The notes beneath the pieces were generated by a model that saw only the letters and a program-made list of their open reading frames with translations, had not been told where the DNA came from and searched no databases. Positions 1 to 6,988 of a stretch of 20,564 nt of DNA are shown in pieces. How positions within the stretch are numbered: the first letter of the stretch is position 1; every line of letters starts with the position of its first letter. This stretch comes from a virus. Location of the stretch: positions 1-20,564 of the IMG/VR virus record IMGVR_UViG_3300047310_000254. One strand, written 5' to 3'. Both the position numbers and the translations under genes were made by a program.

Positions 1-637
1 GCGGATGCCTGTCACTGGTGGAGGACAGATCGACCCGAAGTATCTGAACCTGCACCCTCAGGGCGATACCGCCCTGTATCTGCAATATCAGGACTTCCTG
101 AAGCGCGAGATTGCCATCGCCTTTGACCTATCCCCTCAGAACCTCGGCATCGAGCACGACATCAACCGGAATACCGCCGAGGTTGCTGAGGATCGTGACA
201 TCGCACAGGCGATATCACCAATCGGTCGCAAGTACGCGAAGTCGCTGACCAAGGAGGCGATCCACAACAAGCTCGGCTTCTCACAGGTCATGTTCCGCTT
301 CAAGGGACTGGACCGGGAGGACGAGCTAGAGAATGCTCAGGTCTTCGAGCATGAGTATCGCAACAACGCCGTCACGCCAAACGAGTATCGCTCACGCAGG
401 GGCCTCCCCCCGCTCAACTCACAGTGGGCCGATGTCACCAAGGCGGACGTCGACATTGCGGTCGCGGCGGCTCGCGGCACGAAACTTATCGCAGACGAGA
501 GTGCTACCTCGTTCGATGAGAACAAGACGCCAAAGAGCCCAGATGCAACAACTTCCGATGGTCGTGTTGATACCACGATCACGGCTCGTCCGGCACGGAC
601 CTCTCCGCCATCCCGGCGCGGCGACCAGACGAAGTAG
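1..637 (+). CDS. Phage portal protein, C-terminal fragment
   Basis: The gene is cut by the left edge; the first complete codon starts at base 2 and the frame is open to the edge, so the Met at base 5 is not the true start. The visible part, about 211 residues, matches the C-terminal third of HK97-type portal proteins: the segment GDTALYLQYQDFLKREIA followed by an 'afdLSPQNLGIE' helix and NRNTAEVAEDRD are typical of the clip/stem region. The portal is the dodecameric ring at one head vertex through which DNA is packaged and to which the tail is attached. The last 50 or so residues are low-complexity, rich in Thr, Ser, Pro, Asp and Arg, as is usual for disordered portal tails. Its position just ahead of the protease and capsid genes fits. 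Family assignment is by recognition of motifs, not by a search. Confidence 0.85.
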   Translation, partial: RMPVTGGGQIDPKYLNLHPQGDTALYLQYQDFLKREIAIAFDLSPQNLGIEHDINRNTAEVAEDRDIAQAISPIGRKYAKSLTKEAIHNKLGFSQVMFRFKGLDREDELENAQVFEHEYRNNAVTPNEYRSRRGLPPLNSQWADVTKADVDIAVAAARGTKLIADESATSFDENKTPKSPDATTSDGRVDTTITARPARTSPPSRRGDQTK

Positions 638-661
638 AGAGAGGACAGAAAGGGAACTGAC

Positions 662-2125
662 ATGCGCTATCGTCACACAATCGCAATGCTCGACGGTTCG
701 AAGAACAAGAATTCGGCGAGTCTTATCTGTGGTCTCAAGACATCGGTCGCCATCCCAGCAGCCTCCGGCGCTGCGACGGGTGCCGTCGTCCTCAGTCCCG
801 GTTCTTTCGCTGCCATCCCGACCCTCGTCGCGGCCGACGGTTCTGGCGCGACATTCGCGGCGAGCATGGGTGGACTCACCAGTGACGTCGCGGCTGCGGG
901 AACCGGCTACGCTCCGGGTGATACCAGCACGCTGACGGGTGGTACAGGAACGAAGGCCGTCATGGCTGTCGATACGACTCAGCTCGTCTCCGTCGCCATC
1001 AATGCGAAGGGAACCGGGTACGTTCCCAACGACACGGTGCGTCTGGCGGGTGGGTCATTCAATACACGAGCCATCCTCACGGTCAGCACGACCGAGCTGG
1101 CATCACTCGCTCTCAACGCGCCGGGCACGGCCTACGTCGTGAATGATACTGTCACACTCGCGGGTGGGACTCACACAACTGCGGCGATCGCCACAGTCAG
1201 CAAGATCCAACTCGTCACCGTCGCCATGAACGCCGCCGGAACGCTCTACACACCGGGCGATGTCATCACTCTCGTCGGTGGAACCCACACCACCTCTGCG
1301 ACGGTAATGGTCGACACAGTCGATGGAGTCACCGGCGCGATCACGTCATCTCACATCATTCAGGGCGGCGTCTACACGGTCGGTGCGACGACGTTCACCT
1401 CGAGCGGTGGTTCGGGGAGTGGCGCGACGTGGCAGACCGGCGTCTTCGGCATTCAGGCGTTCACCATCTCGAACGCTGGTGTCTACTCCGTCAACGCCGC
1501 GACCTTCACCCAGACCAGCACATCCGGCAGCGGCGTCGGCGCGACATTCCAGACCGCCGTCTATGCGATCCACGCCGTTACGATCACGACGGCTGGCTCC
1601 TACACGCTGAATACTTCTACGTTTACCCAAGCCAGCACCTCAGGTGCTGGCTCGGGTGCAACGTTCCAGACGGCGCTCTTCGGTGTCAACACGGCGCACA
1701 TCTATCAGCCGGGTCTCTACTCTGTGCTGGCGAGCAACCCGATCAGTCAGGGTTCCAGTTCTGGAGCTGGAACTGGAGCAACATTCGACATCCTCACCTA
1801 CGGCGTCGCGTCGATCGCCGAGAGCGGTGGTGGATCGGGGTATAACAACGGTAGTGCGATCACCGTCTCAGGTGATCTCACTGGCTTCCTCGGTGCCGTC
1901 ACGACAATCGCTCAGGGTGCGTCGATCGAGATGGCAATCTCAGGTCTCAACAATACGGGCCTGTCGCCACTTCCGTCGGACTACGGCGTGTTCGTGACAC
2001 CGAATGGACCGTGCAATGTCTCGGTGAACAGCAAGACGGCGAATGGGTTCAACGTCGTGTTCACACCATTCTCCGCCACGGCCTACGTGACGGCGTCTGC
2101 ATTCGATCTCGCAATCTTCGCATAG
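662..2125 (+). CDS. Repeat-rich structural protein between portal and protease
   Basis: A 487-residue protein of unknown exact role, preceded by a good ribosome site (AAAGGGA, 6 bases before ATG). Residues 1-75 are a unique head. Residues 80-234 hold four repeats of about 38 residues starting G-T-x-Y-x-P-x-D-T and ending in a V-x-V strand. Residues 235-386 hold four repeats of 37-39 residues of a second type, beginning G-x-Y-(S/T)-x-N and containing GSGxGATFQTA. The C-terminal 100 residues are a compact, probably beta-rich domain. The pattern of alternating short strands and Gly/Thr turns suggests a beta-solenoid or string of small beta modules. Such repeats occur in virion surface and fibre proteins of phages (general knowledge). 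Position in the head cluster suggests a head fibre, decoration or adhesion protein; this is inference. No signal peptide or membrane segment is visible. Confidence 0.75.
   Translation: MRYRHTIAMLDGSKNKNSASLICGLKTSVAIPAASGAATGAVVLSPGSFAAIPTLVAADGSGATFAASMGGLTSDVAAAGTGYAPGDTSTLTGGTGTKAVMAVDTTQLVSVAINAKGTGYVPNDTVRLAGGSFNTRAILTVSTTELASLALNAPGTAYVVNDTVTLAGGTHTTAAIATVSKIQLVTVAMNAAGTLYTPGDVITLVGGTHTTSATVMVDTVDGVTGAITSSHIIQGGVYTVGATTFTSSGGSGSGATWQTGVFGIQAFTISNAGVYSVNAATFTQTSTSGSGVGATFQTAVYAIHAVTITTAGSYTLNTSTFTQASTSGAGSGATFQTALFGVNTAHIYQPGLYSVLASNPISQGSSSGAGTGATFDILTYGVASIAESGGGSGYNNGSAITVSGDLTGFLGAVTTIAQGASIEMAISGLNNTGLSPLPSDYGVFVTPNGPCNVSVNSKTANGFNVVFTPFSATAYVTASAFDLAIFA
899..1363 (+). repeat. Protein repeat block A, four units of about 38 codons
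   Basis: Units begin at residues 80, 117, 155 and 193 of the 487-residue protein. The shared core is G-T-x-Y-x-x-x-D-T-x-x-L-x-G-G-T followed by a short Val/Thr strand and a hydrophobic (V/L)-A-(I/L)-N-A segment. The units differ at many codons, so this is an old protein-level repeat rather than a recent DNA duplication. Confidence 0.8.
1364..1819 (+). repeat. Protein repeat block B, four units of 37-39 codons
   Basis: Units begin at about residues 236, 273, 312 and 351. Each has G-x-Y, a TFTQ-like strand, a Ser/Gly-rich turn with GSGxGATF, then a strand ending F/Y-(G/A)-(I/V). The unit is different in sequence from block A but almost equal in length, which suggests that both blocks build one continuous repetitive fold. 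The last unit runs into a block-A-like motif (GGGSGYNNGSAITV). Confidence 0.75.
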
Positions 2126-2135
2126 GGAGAATTCC

Positions 2136-3497
2136 ATGGCACTGACGAAGGAAGCGCGCGACGCGCTCCCAGAAGAGCACTTCGCTGTTCCGGGGAAACG
2201 CCAGCTACCAATCCAGGATGAGACGCACACGCGTCTCGCATGGGATATGGTTGATCGCACGAAGGGACTCACGCCCGGAGAGCGGAAGGCTGCGCGCTCG
2301 CACATCCTTCGTCGGGCCAAGGAACTCGGCATGGATACCAAGGGCTGGACGATCAAGGCGCTGGACATCAGCGCAATGGCTCTTTCAGTCCCGAATACGC
2401 CCGACCATCCGAACAAGATGCCCTTCTCTGGCATCTTGGTTCGGTTGGACGAACCGTCCGACGGCGCTCCCCACGGAGCGATGGGCTGCAAGATTCTACT
2501 TCCGGAGGCCGCCGCCGCTGCTGCCCTCCCATCACTACTCGGTATGGCCGTCAACTATCAGGGCGCTCAGCTCGTGGGTCACGACCCACAGGCAAAGATC
2601 GGCCTGATAACGGAAGCCACCATCGAGGAAGGTGCAATTCATATCAGTGGCTTCTTCTACGCGTCCGACTTTCCCGCAGTCACTACTCAGATCAAAGCCG
2701 AGAAACAGTTGCTCGGCTTCAGCTTCGAGGCTGAGAATATCCACCTCGAGAGTGCTGAGACAGACCCGCTGGTCATCAAGTCGCTCACGTTCACGGGTGC
2801 CGCCGTTCTTCAGAAAGCGAAGGCGGCGTATCAGACGACACGGATCGCGGCACATGCCGATGATCCCAACCAATCAACCAACGGAGATTTCACAGTGACT
2901 GAGTCTGAAAAAATCCTCGCGGCTATCGGTGATATCAGCGATCGCCTCGCAAAAGTCGAGTCGGGCGAGACAGCCCGTCTCGCAGCGGCCTCGGTGGCCG
3001 ATAAGGTCCAGAAGCACGCCGACGCACTCCATCAGTGTGCCGACAAGATGGCAGCGGCGGGGATCGGAATGCATCCCACTCGCGGCCACGTCCAGGTTCT
3101 CCACCACATGGCCGACAGCCTGATGGCCGAAGCTCACAATGGGAACATGGCGGCTGCCTACTCCGGTCCGAGCATGTACTCCTCGGCTGTCGTCGAGCCG
3201 ACGAAACCCGTCGTGGTCGACCCGGAAGTGGCAGCTCTGAAGGCCAGCGTCGCTGACCTGACGACCAAGCTGGCCGACGTCAGCGCACGCCGCGCTGCCG
3301 AGACTCCGGCGCCCGAGCGTCGCACCGTCCCCGCTCAGATCATGAAGCTCTTGGCGAAGGAGGGTCTGGAAGTCCCCGAGGCGGGGAAGACCCTGGAGAT
3401 CTCTGCGGTCGACAATGCCCTCAAGGGTATCCCCGATCCGCAGAAGCGTATGGAGATCAAGGCTGGTCTTCGCAACGCTGGCGTCCTCGCAGCCTAG
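2136..3497 (+). CDS. Prohead protease fused to scaffold
   Basis: A 453-residue protein in three parts. Residues 4-72 are a helical domain with FAVPGKRQLPIQD...H, resembling DUF6582. Residues 95-237 look like the herpesvirus-type serine protease fold of phage prohead proteases: strand FSGILVRLDEPS, His149 in VGHDP as candidate catalytic His, Ser196 in LLGFSFEAE as candidate nucleophile, then SLTFTGAAVL in the usual last-strand position. Residues 254-453 are helical and Ala/Lys/Glu-rich with a coiled-coil stretch near 362-390 and a basic C-terminus, like scaffolding proteins. The protease would cut scaffold and capsid N-termini during prohead maturation. Strong ribosome site GGGAG, 6 bases before ATG. 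It lies directly before the capsid gene, the standard order. Catalytic residues are assigned by motif only. Confidence 0.8.
   Translation: MALTKEARDALPEEHFAVPGKRQLPIQDETHTRLAWDMVDRTKGLTPGERKAARSHILRRAKELGMDTKGWTIKALDISAMALSVPNTPDHPNKMPFSGILVRLDEPSDGAPHGAMGCKILLPEAAAAAALPSLLGMAVNYQGAQLVGHDPQAKIGLITEATIEEGAIHISGFFYASDFPAVTTQIKAEKQLLGFSFEAENIHLESAETDPLVIKSLTFTGAAVLQKAKAAYQTTRIAAHADDPNQSTNGDFTVTESEKILAAIGDISDRLAKVESGETARLAAASVADKVQKHADALHQCADKMAAAGIGMHPTRGHVQVLHHMADSLMAEAHNGNMAAAYSGPSMYSSAVVEPTKPVVVDPEVAALKASVADLTTKLADVSARRAAETPAPERRTVPAQIMKLLAKEGLEVPEAGKTLEISAVDNALKGIPDPQKRMEIKAGLRNAGVLAA
2895..3497 (+). CDS. Nested scaffolding protein from an internal GTG start
   Basis: Codon 254 of the protease gene is an in-frame GTG at 2895 with GGAG at 2883-2886, 8 bases upstream. 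Starting there gives a 200-residue protein beginning MTESEKILAAIGDISDRLAK, which reads as a natural N-terminus just after the linker that follows the protease domain. The product would be the free scaffold: helical, with a probable coiled coil and a basic tail ending AGLRNAGVLAA. This mirrors lambda, where the scaffold Nu3 is made from an internal start within protease gene C. The start signal and domain boundary are seen; use of the start is inferred. The alternative is that scaffold is released only by proteolysis. Confidence 0.55.
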   Translation: MTESEKILAAIGDISDRLAKVESGETARLAAASVADKVQKHADALHQCADKMAAAGIGMHPTRGHVQVLHHMADSLMAEAHNGNMAAAYSGPSMYSSAVVEPTKPVVVDPEVAALKASVADLTTKLADVSARRAAETPAPERRTVPAQIMKLLAKEGLEVPEAGKTLEISAVDNALKGIPDPQKRMEIKAGLRNAGVLAA

Positions 3498-3527
3498 CCC
3501 CAACACAGAACAAGGAAAGAAATCACA

Positions 3528-4526
3528 ATGACGCGCAATATCGGGGCCAAATTCGTCACCCGCATGGAGGCCGACGCCGACTTTCTCGGCAACGGTGCCA
3601 TCGAGACAAATATGTACGAGACCGAAATTTTCGACCTCGTGCGTCGCAGTTCGCCCACTGCTCAGCGATTTGAAGCTCCTCCGGCGACCGGTCATCCGCA
3701 TCGCTACTTCGAGGAAACTTCAATCCAGACTGCAACATTCACCGATCCTCGCAACATCAGCCCGACTCCTTCCAGCCCGACACGTGTCGAGCAGTCGGTT
3801 CTGGTGCGCGCCCTCGTCGATCAGACCAACTTCTCTCTGTTCGACGTCGACGTGACCCGTCAGCAGGGTCAGTTCGCCTATCTTGAAGCCAAGGACATCA
3901 ACGATCTCATCAACTCCATCATCGTCCTTCGCGGCAAGGCACTCTGGAACGGTACGGCGACGAGCAACAACGACTCTGGCTCGACGCAGTACTGTGGACT
4001 TCTCAAGCAGATCACACTCCAGGCGACGATCGACCAGTCCAGCTCGATCATCGACGGTCTGAAGGCGCAGGTCGCGTCCATGGTCGCCGATCCCAACCAC
4101 GTCGTCCGCATCACCAGCATCTACGTCAACGCGGTGCTGGGCGACTACATCGATCGCGAGGCTCGCTCCGGGCAGATCTTCCTCGGAACGACCACGGTGG
4201 AGGGTGGTCTCGTCGTCAAAACTCTCCAGACGCAGGCGGGCCCTCTCCCGCTCATTCCTGATGCGTTCATGCCGTCCGACACGGTTGCGAAGTACGGCTT
4301 CGCAGCTCCGCCGGCGACCTACAAGAACTACTATGCGGCGATCATTGGTGACAAGGACGTGGAGATGCCCTACGTCGGCGGCGCCGATCAGAACCCGAAC
4401 CCCCGTCTGTTCCAGCTCGGGTTGCTCGGCGGTCTGCAGGGTCAGTACGTCGCAATCAAGTTCGACACCTTGCTCGCGAAGGGTCCCTCCTACGCGCACG
4501 CTGTCGTCGCGGTGGTGCGTCCGTAA
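3528..4526 (+). CDS. Major capsid protein
   Basis: A 332-residue protein with the look of an HK97-fold major capsid protein. N-terminal residues 1-60 would form the N-arm; the segment with FLVRRSSPTAQRF-like character and the long middle region TRQQGQFAYLEAKDINDLI followed by a conserved LWNGTAT are typical of phage capsid spine helix and adjoining loop. The C-terminal part (YVGGADQNPNPRLFQLGLL...) carries the final strands of the A and P domains. No separate delta-domain scaffold precedes it, which fits a scaffold supplied by the gene upstream. A ribosome site AAGGAAAG precedes the ATG, and a strong terminator follows, so it can be expressed at high level. Capsid assignment rests on position, length and pattern; the exact capsid family is not certain. 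Confidence 0.85.
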   Translation: MTRNIGAKFVTRMEADADFLGNGAIETNMYETEIFDLVRRSSPTAQRFEAPPATGHPHRYFEETSIQTATFTDPRNISPTPSSPTRVEQSVLVRALVDQTNFSLFDVDVTRQQGQFAYLEAKDINDLINSIIVLRGKALWNGTATSNNDSGSTQYCGLLKQITLQATIDQSSSIIDGLKAQVASMVADPNHVVRITSIYVNAVLGDYIDREARSGQIFLGTTTVEGGLVVKTLQTQAGPLPLIPDAFMPSDTVAKYGFAAPPATYKNYYAAIIGDKDVEMPYVGGADQNPNPRLFQLGLLGGLQGQYVAIKFDTLLAKGPSYAHAVVAVVRP

Positions 4527-4546
4527 CGCATCGTATTCCCTCAACT

Positions 4547-4576
4547 TGGGGTCGCTAAGGAGCGGCCCCAGTTTTT
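4547..4576 (+). terminator. Intrinsic terminator after capsid gene
   Basis: A 10-base-pair stem (4547-4556 pairing with 4561-4570, one G-U pair, otherwise Watson-Crick and G/C-rich), a four-base AAGG loop, and five T residues at 4572-4576. It lies 20 bases after the capsid stop. It would end or attenuate most transcripts, separating the abundant capsid message from the connector and tail genes. The loop region also contains the ribosome-site-like TAAGGAG (4556-4562). Confidence 0.8.
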
Positions 4577-4585
4577 CCCGGTGTG

Positions 4586-4831
4586 ATGATGATCGTGTAT
4601 CAGAGAACAGCAGAACCTCAAGCGAGACATCGACTCATCGTCACACCCGGAAAGACTTCCGACTGTTCAGACTTCTGGGAATATGGCAAGCCTCGTATTA
4701 TCACCGTGGAATTCTTCCACGGTAGCACTGAAGTCCCAGACAATCTTGGTCGATGGCTCATCGATCACTCATATGCCCGCGCGACTCGTCAGCGCATCAT
4801 CGTTCCAGAAGGAGTGAGACTACATGGCTGA
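4586..4831 (+). CDS. Small hypothetical head-region protein
   Basis: An 81-residue basic protein of unknown function. Codon choice and protein composition resemble the neighbours, and its stop overlaps the next start by 8 bases, which supports a real gene. It contains VEFFHGSTEVPDNLGRWLID, a pattern (hydrophobic strand, short Gly turn, then 'v.d.LG..li') that I have a vague sense of from other small phage head-cluster proteins. The start is unclear: GTG 4583, ATG 4586 and ATG 4589 are adjacent, with no good ribosome site at normal distance; the nearest one (TAAGGAG 4556-4562) sits in the terminator loop about 23 bases upstream. Translation may depend on transcripts that read through the terminator. 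Confidence 0.6.
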   Translation: MMIVYQRTAEPQARHRLIVTPGKTSDCSDFWEYGKPRIITVEFFHGSTEVPDNLGRWLIDHSYARATRQRIIVPEGVRLHG

Positions 4832-5114
4832 TCCCGTCGTCATCAAACCCAAGGAGACAGTTCTCGAGGCCAACTTCACAGCTCCATTTACTGGATCGGC
4901 TGATGTTGCTGCATCCAACACGGTGAAGGTCACTCCGGGGCGCTCACTCGTTATCAACTGTACGGTCGCCGGCAACGTCAAGGTTGGGTTCGCAGATGGA
5001 TCTACTCTGACGATTGCCGTAGCGATCGGAACGCTGATTCTTCCGTGGGCCGTCGCGCAGGTCTTCGTCGCCGGCACGACAGCGACGGCAACCTACGCGA
5101 ATCTGCTGCTCTGA
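4824..5114 (+). CDS. Small beta protein, spike-base-like (Rcc01079 type)
   Basis: A 96-residue protein, almost all predicted beta strand, with no Cys-rich or catalytic motif. The segment NTVKVTPGRSLVI, then AGNVKVGFADGSTLT, AIGTLILP and AQVFVAGTTAT follows the order seen in the RCAP_Rcc01079 spike base family of the Rhodobacter capsulatus gene transfer agent: a strand after 'T-P-x-R', a G-x-V-x-V strand, a hydrophobic L-P turn and a terminal 'GTTAT' strand. In that agent the protein anchors fibres on the head. Its location right after the capsid fits a head-surface role. The ribosome site AAGGAG lies 9 bases upstream of ATG. A general head decoration protein is the alternative. Confidence 0.65.
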   Translation: MADPVVIKPKETVLEANFTAPFTGSADVAASNTVKVTPGRSLVINCTVAGNVKVGFADGSTLTIAVAIGTLILPWAVAQVFVAGTTATATYANLLL

Positions 5115-6034
5115 TGCCCGGCTCTCAGTACCTCGATTCTGACGAGTACGTCGCGTATGGTCTTCCAACGACTATGACGCAGGCGATCGTCAAAAATGCG
5201 AGTTCAATTATTGACGCCTATCTGGGCCGTCCACAGGGCCTAGCATGGTCGCCAGACGCCGGGGGTACGCCCGCCTATATGGTGGCTCCAACGCCGCGCT
5301 TGACCCTCACCTGTGTCTCAGCGGTGTCACCGGGCGCGGGTGTAGTGGTGGCATACGCAGGAGCAAAGTTGGACAACAACGTCGTCGGTGAGGCGGTCGT
5401 TCTAGATCGTGCGAATATCAGTGCTGTGGAGACTTGTGTGATCACAGCGATTGATCCCGCAGCCAAGACGATTACGTTGCAGAATGTCCAATTCGCACAT
5501 GCTCCGGCATGTACGGTGGAATTCGGTATGACCATCATGGAGGAGCGAGAGCTCCCGAGTGATCGTTCCATCACGCGCGTTGCTCAGCACCCGATTATGA
5601 CGCTTCTCAGCGGTGCTGGACGATACGGCTACGGACGCAGAAGTCAGCAGACCGCTGGCAACTTCCAAGAATTCAATCTTCTTGCGGTGGTCTCCTCCTT
5701 CGGTGGACCCCCACTGTGGATACCTTGGGACGTCAACAACGCGTCGGTCTCCAATCTGACAGGGGAGATCTGGGTTCCAGCGGGTGTTCTTCTCGCATAC
5801 TATACCGATGTTCGCGTCTGGTACATCGCGGGCTTCGCGTACGATGAGATACCTCAGCCTGTGAAGCAGGCGTGCGCCAACATCTGCACTCTTCTGAAGG
5901 AGACAGGTCTCGGAGCCAATATCCGCTCGCGCAACGTGCGCGACGGCACCGTCGTCGGCAAGTTCGAGAACAACATGATCGACTTCAACAGTCGTCAACT
6001 CCTCGACCCATATCTGGCGCGTCGGTTCATCTGA
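5114..6034 (+). CDS. Head-tail connector (adaptor) protein
   Basis: A 306-residue protein starting at the ATG that overlaps the preceding TGA by one base; an in-frame start further upstream at 5045 would overlap the previous gene and is unlikely. The N-terminal helix (YLDSDEYVAYGLP, then AIVKNASSIIDAYLGRP) and the C-terminal part (AYYTDVRVWYIAGFAYDEIP, PVKQACANICTLLKE, LLDPYLARRF) match gp6/gp15-type head-tail adaptors that form a ring under the portal. Between them, residues about 50-200 form an inserted beta-rich region (strands RLTLTCVSAV, VVVAYAGAKL, ETCVITAIDPAAKTITL), so the protein is two to three times longer than the simple adaptors. The role is structural. Assignment comes from end motifs plus position before a gp10-like gene. 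Confidence 0.75.
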   Translation: MPGSQYLDSDEYVAYGLPTTMTQAIVKNASSIIDAYLGRPQGLAWSPDAGGTPAYMVAPTPRLTLTCVSAVSPGAGVVVAYAGAKLDNNVVGEAVVLDRANISAVETCVITAIDPAAKTITLQNVQFAHAPACTVEFGMTIMEERELPSDRSITRVAQHPIMTLLSGAGRYGYGRRSQQTAGNFQEFNLLAVVSSFGGPPLWIPWDVNNASVSNLTGEIWVPAGVLLAYYTDVRVWYIAGFAYDEIPQPVKQACANICTLLKETGLGANIRSRNVRDGTVVGKFENNMIDFNSRQLLDPYLARRFI

Positions 6035-6516
6035 TGCGTATGTATCTCAAGGTGACTGGTGACGACGCCATCGAGGCTCGTCTATCTGGTCTCCCAACCG
6101 CGTATATCGCGGTTGCAGAAAAAGAGATGCAGAATATCGTCAATCTCATCGTTGGCAAGGTCCACGAAAATCTTGACGGAGGAGTACTCAATCGTCGCAG
6201 TGGTGAGCTGTATGACTCTATCCAGAGTAATGTGGTGGAGGATGCAGGGACACGCGTCATCGGTACGGTCTGGTCTACATCCCCACTGGCAAAGATTCAT
6301 ACCGAGGGTGCGTATATCCGTCCTCATGAGATTGTCCCGCGCACGGCTCGCGCACTCCGGTATCTCGGTCAAGGGTTCGACTTTACATTCGCAGCACGAG
6401 TTCAGCATCCCGGAGTCACCCTCCCCGCTCGGCCCTTCATGGAAATATCACTTGCTGAGGTGAGTGGTGCTATCCGAGAAATTCGCAAATCTATGACGAA
6501 ACAGGTCGTTGGATGA
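6034..6516 (+). CDS. Head-tail joining / tail completion protein (HK97 gp10-like)
   Basis: A 160-residue protein starting at the ATG fused to the TGA of the connector gene (TGATG). A second ATG lies two codons downstream. It shows the gp10-like sequence of features: N-terminal helix EKEMQNIVNLIVGKVHENL, then VLNRRSGELYDSI, a strand 'TRVIGTVWSTSPLAKIHTEG' carrying the typical 'x-Y-A/L-x-I-x-E-G' turn, and the C-terminal ARPFME motif before a final helix. HK97 gp10 family proteins act at the head-tail joint and help seal the filled head or complete the tail. It overlaps the following start by four bases (ATGA), so the two are probably translated together. Confidence 0.75.
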   Translation: MRMYLKVTGDDAIEARLSGLPTAYIAVAEKEMQNIVNLIVGKVHENLDGGVLNRRSGELYDSIQSNVVEDAGTRVIGTVWSTSPLAKIHTEGAYIRPHEIVPRTARALRYLGQGFDFTFAARVQHPGVTLPARPFMEISLAEVSGAIREIRKSMTKQVVG

Positions 6517-6974
6517 CACAGATCGCACAAGATGTTGAAAGTGTCATGGAGGCATTCTACACTTCCATGGTTGCACAACAATCTGCGATTGGTGCGTTGA
6601 CCATAACTCGCATCTGGCAGCCGTGGGATCAGCTTTCAGCGATAGCGCAGCCCGCCATCATCATCGTTGAACCATCTGAGCAGCAAGAGCAGACGATTGC
6701 GATGCGCTCGAAGGTGAGACTGAATGTTCAGCTCGTCTGCTACATTCGTGTTGATAATGCGGATGTGAGTAATCCTCCGTCTAAAATCTTGAATGATTTT
6801 ATTCGGAAGATTAGAACGGCGATACTTCCGCAGGGCAGAGATATTGTGAAGAATACGAATACTCTTGGTGGACTCGCCGCCGGAGTGTTCGTGAATGGAA
6901 AAATCATCAAGGACGCTGGGGTTCTAGATGAGCAGGCGAGCCTTCTAATCCCAGTAACCATCATTCTACCTTAA
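6513..6974 (+). CDS. Probable tail terminator protein
   Basis: A 153-residue protein in the slot where siphophages encode the tail terminator (lambda gpU, HK97 gp11 type), which caps the tube and joins it to the head. Visible features fit that fold: an N-terminal helix (IAQDVESVMEAFYTSMV), strands AQPAIIIVEPSEQQ and KVRLNVQLVCYIRVD, a helix SKILNDFIRKIRTAIL, and a closing strand LIPVTIILP. No specific motif proves the family, so this rests on position (after gp10-like, before the tube) and secondary-structure order. The ATGA overlap with the gene before means it needs no ribosome site of its own. A minor head-tail connector is the alternative. Confidence 0.6.
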   Translation: MTQIAQDVESVMEAFYTSMVAQQSAIGALTITRIWQPWDQLSAIAQPAIIIVEPSEQQEQTIAMRSKVRLNVQLVCYIRVDNADVSNPPSKILNDFIRKIRTAILPQGRDIVKNTNTLGGLAAGVFVNGKIIKDAGVLDEQASLLIPVTIILP

Positions 6975-6988
6975 AGGAGAAAGACATC

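Noticed and set aside
333-935. A + strand 200-codon open frame across the portal end and the repeat protein start
   Set aside because: It spans the junction of two convincing genes in another frame and is mainly Arg, Ser and Thr, a typical shadow.
899-1819. Regular spacing that could suggest a CRISPR array or a DNA satellite
   Set aside because: The periodicity is at protein level with diverged codons and an open frame throughout; there are no constant repeats with variable spacers.
2874-4544. Long open frames on the - strand (for example 2874-3701, 3720-4544, 1940-2554)
   Set aside because: They lie opposite the protease, capsid and repeat genes, give low-complexity Arg/Asp/His-rich translations without family motifs, and have no fitting ribosome sites. 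They arise from the codon bias of the real genes.
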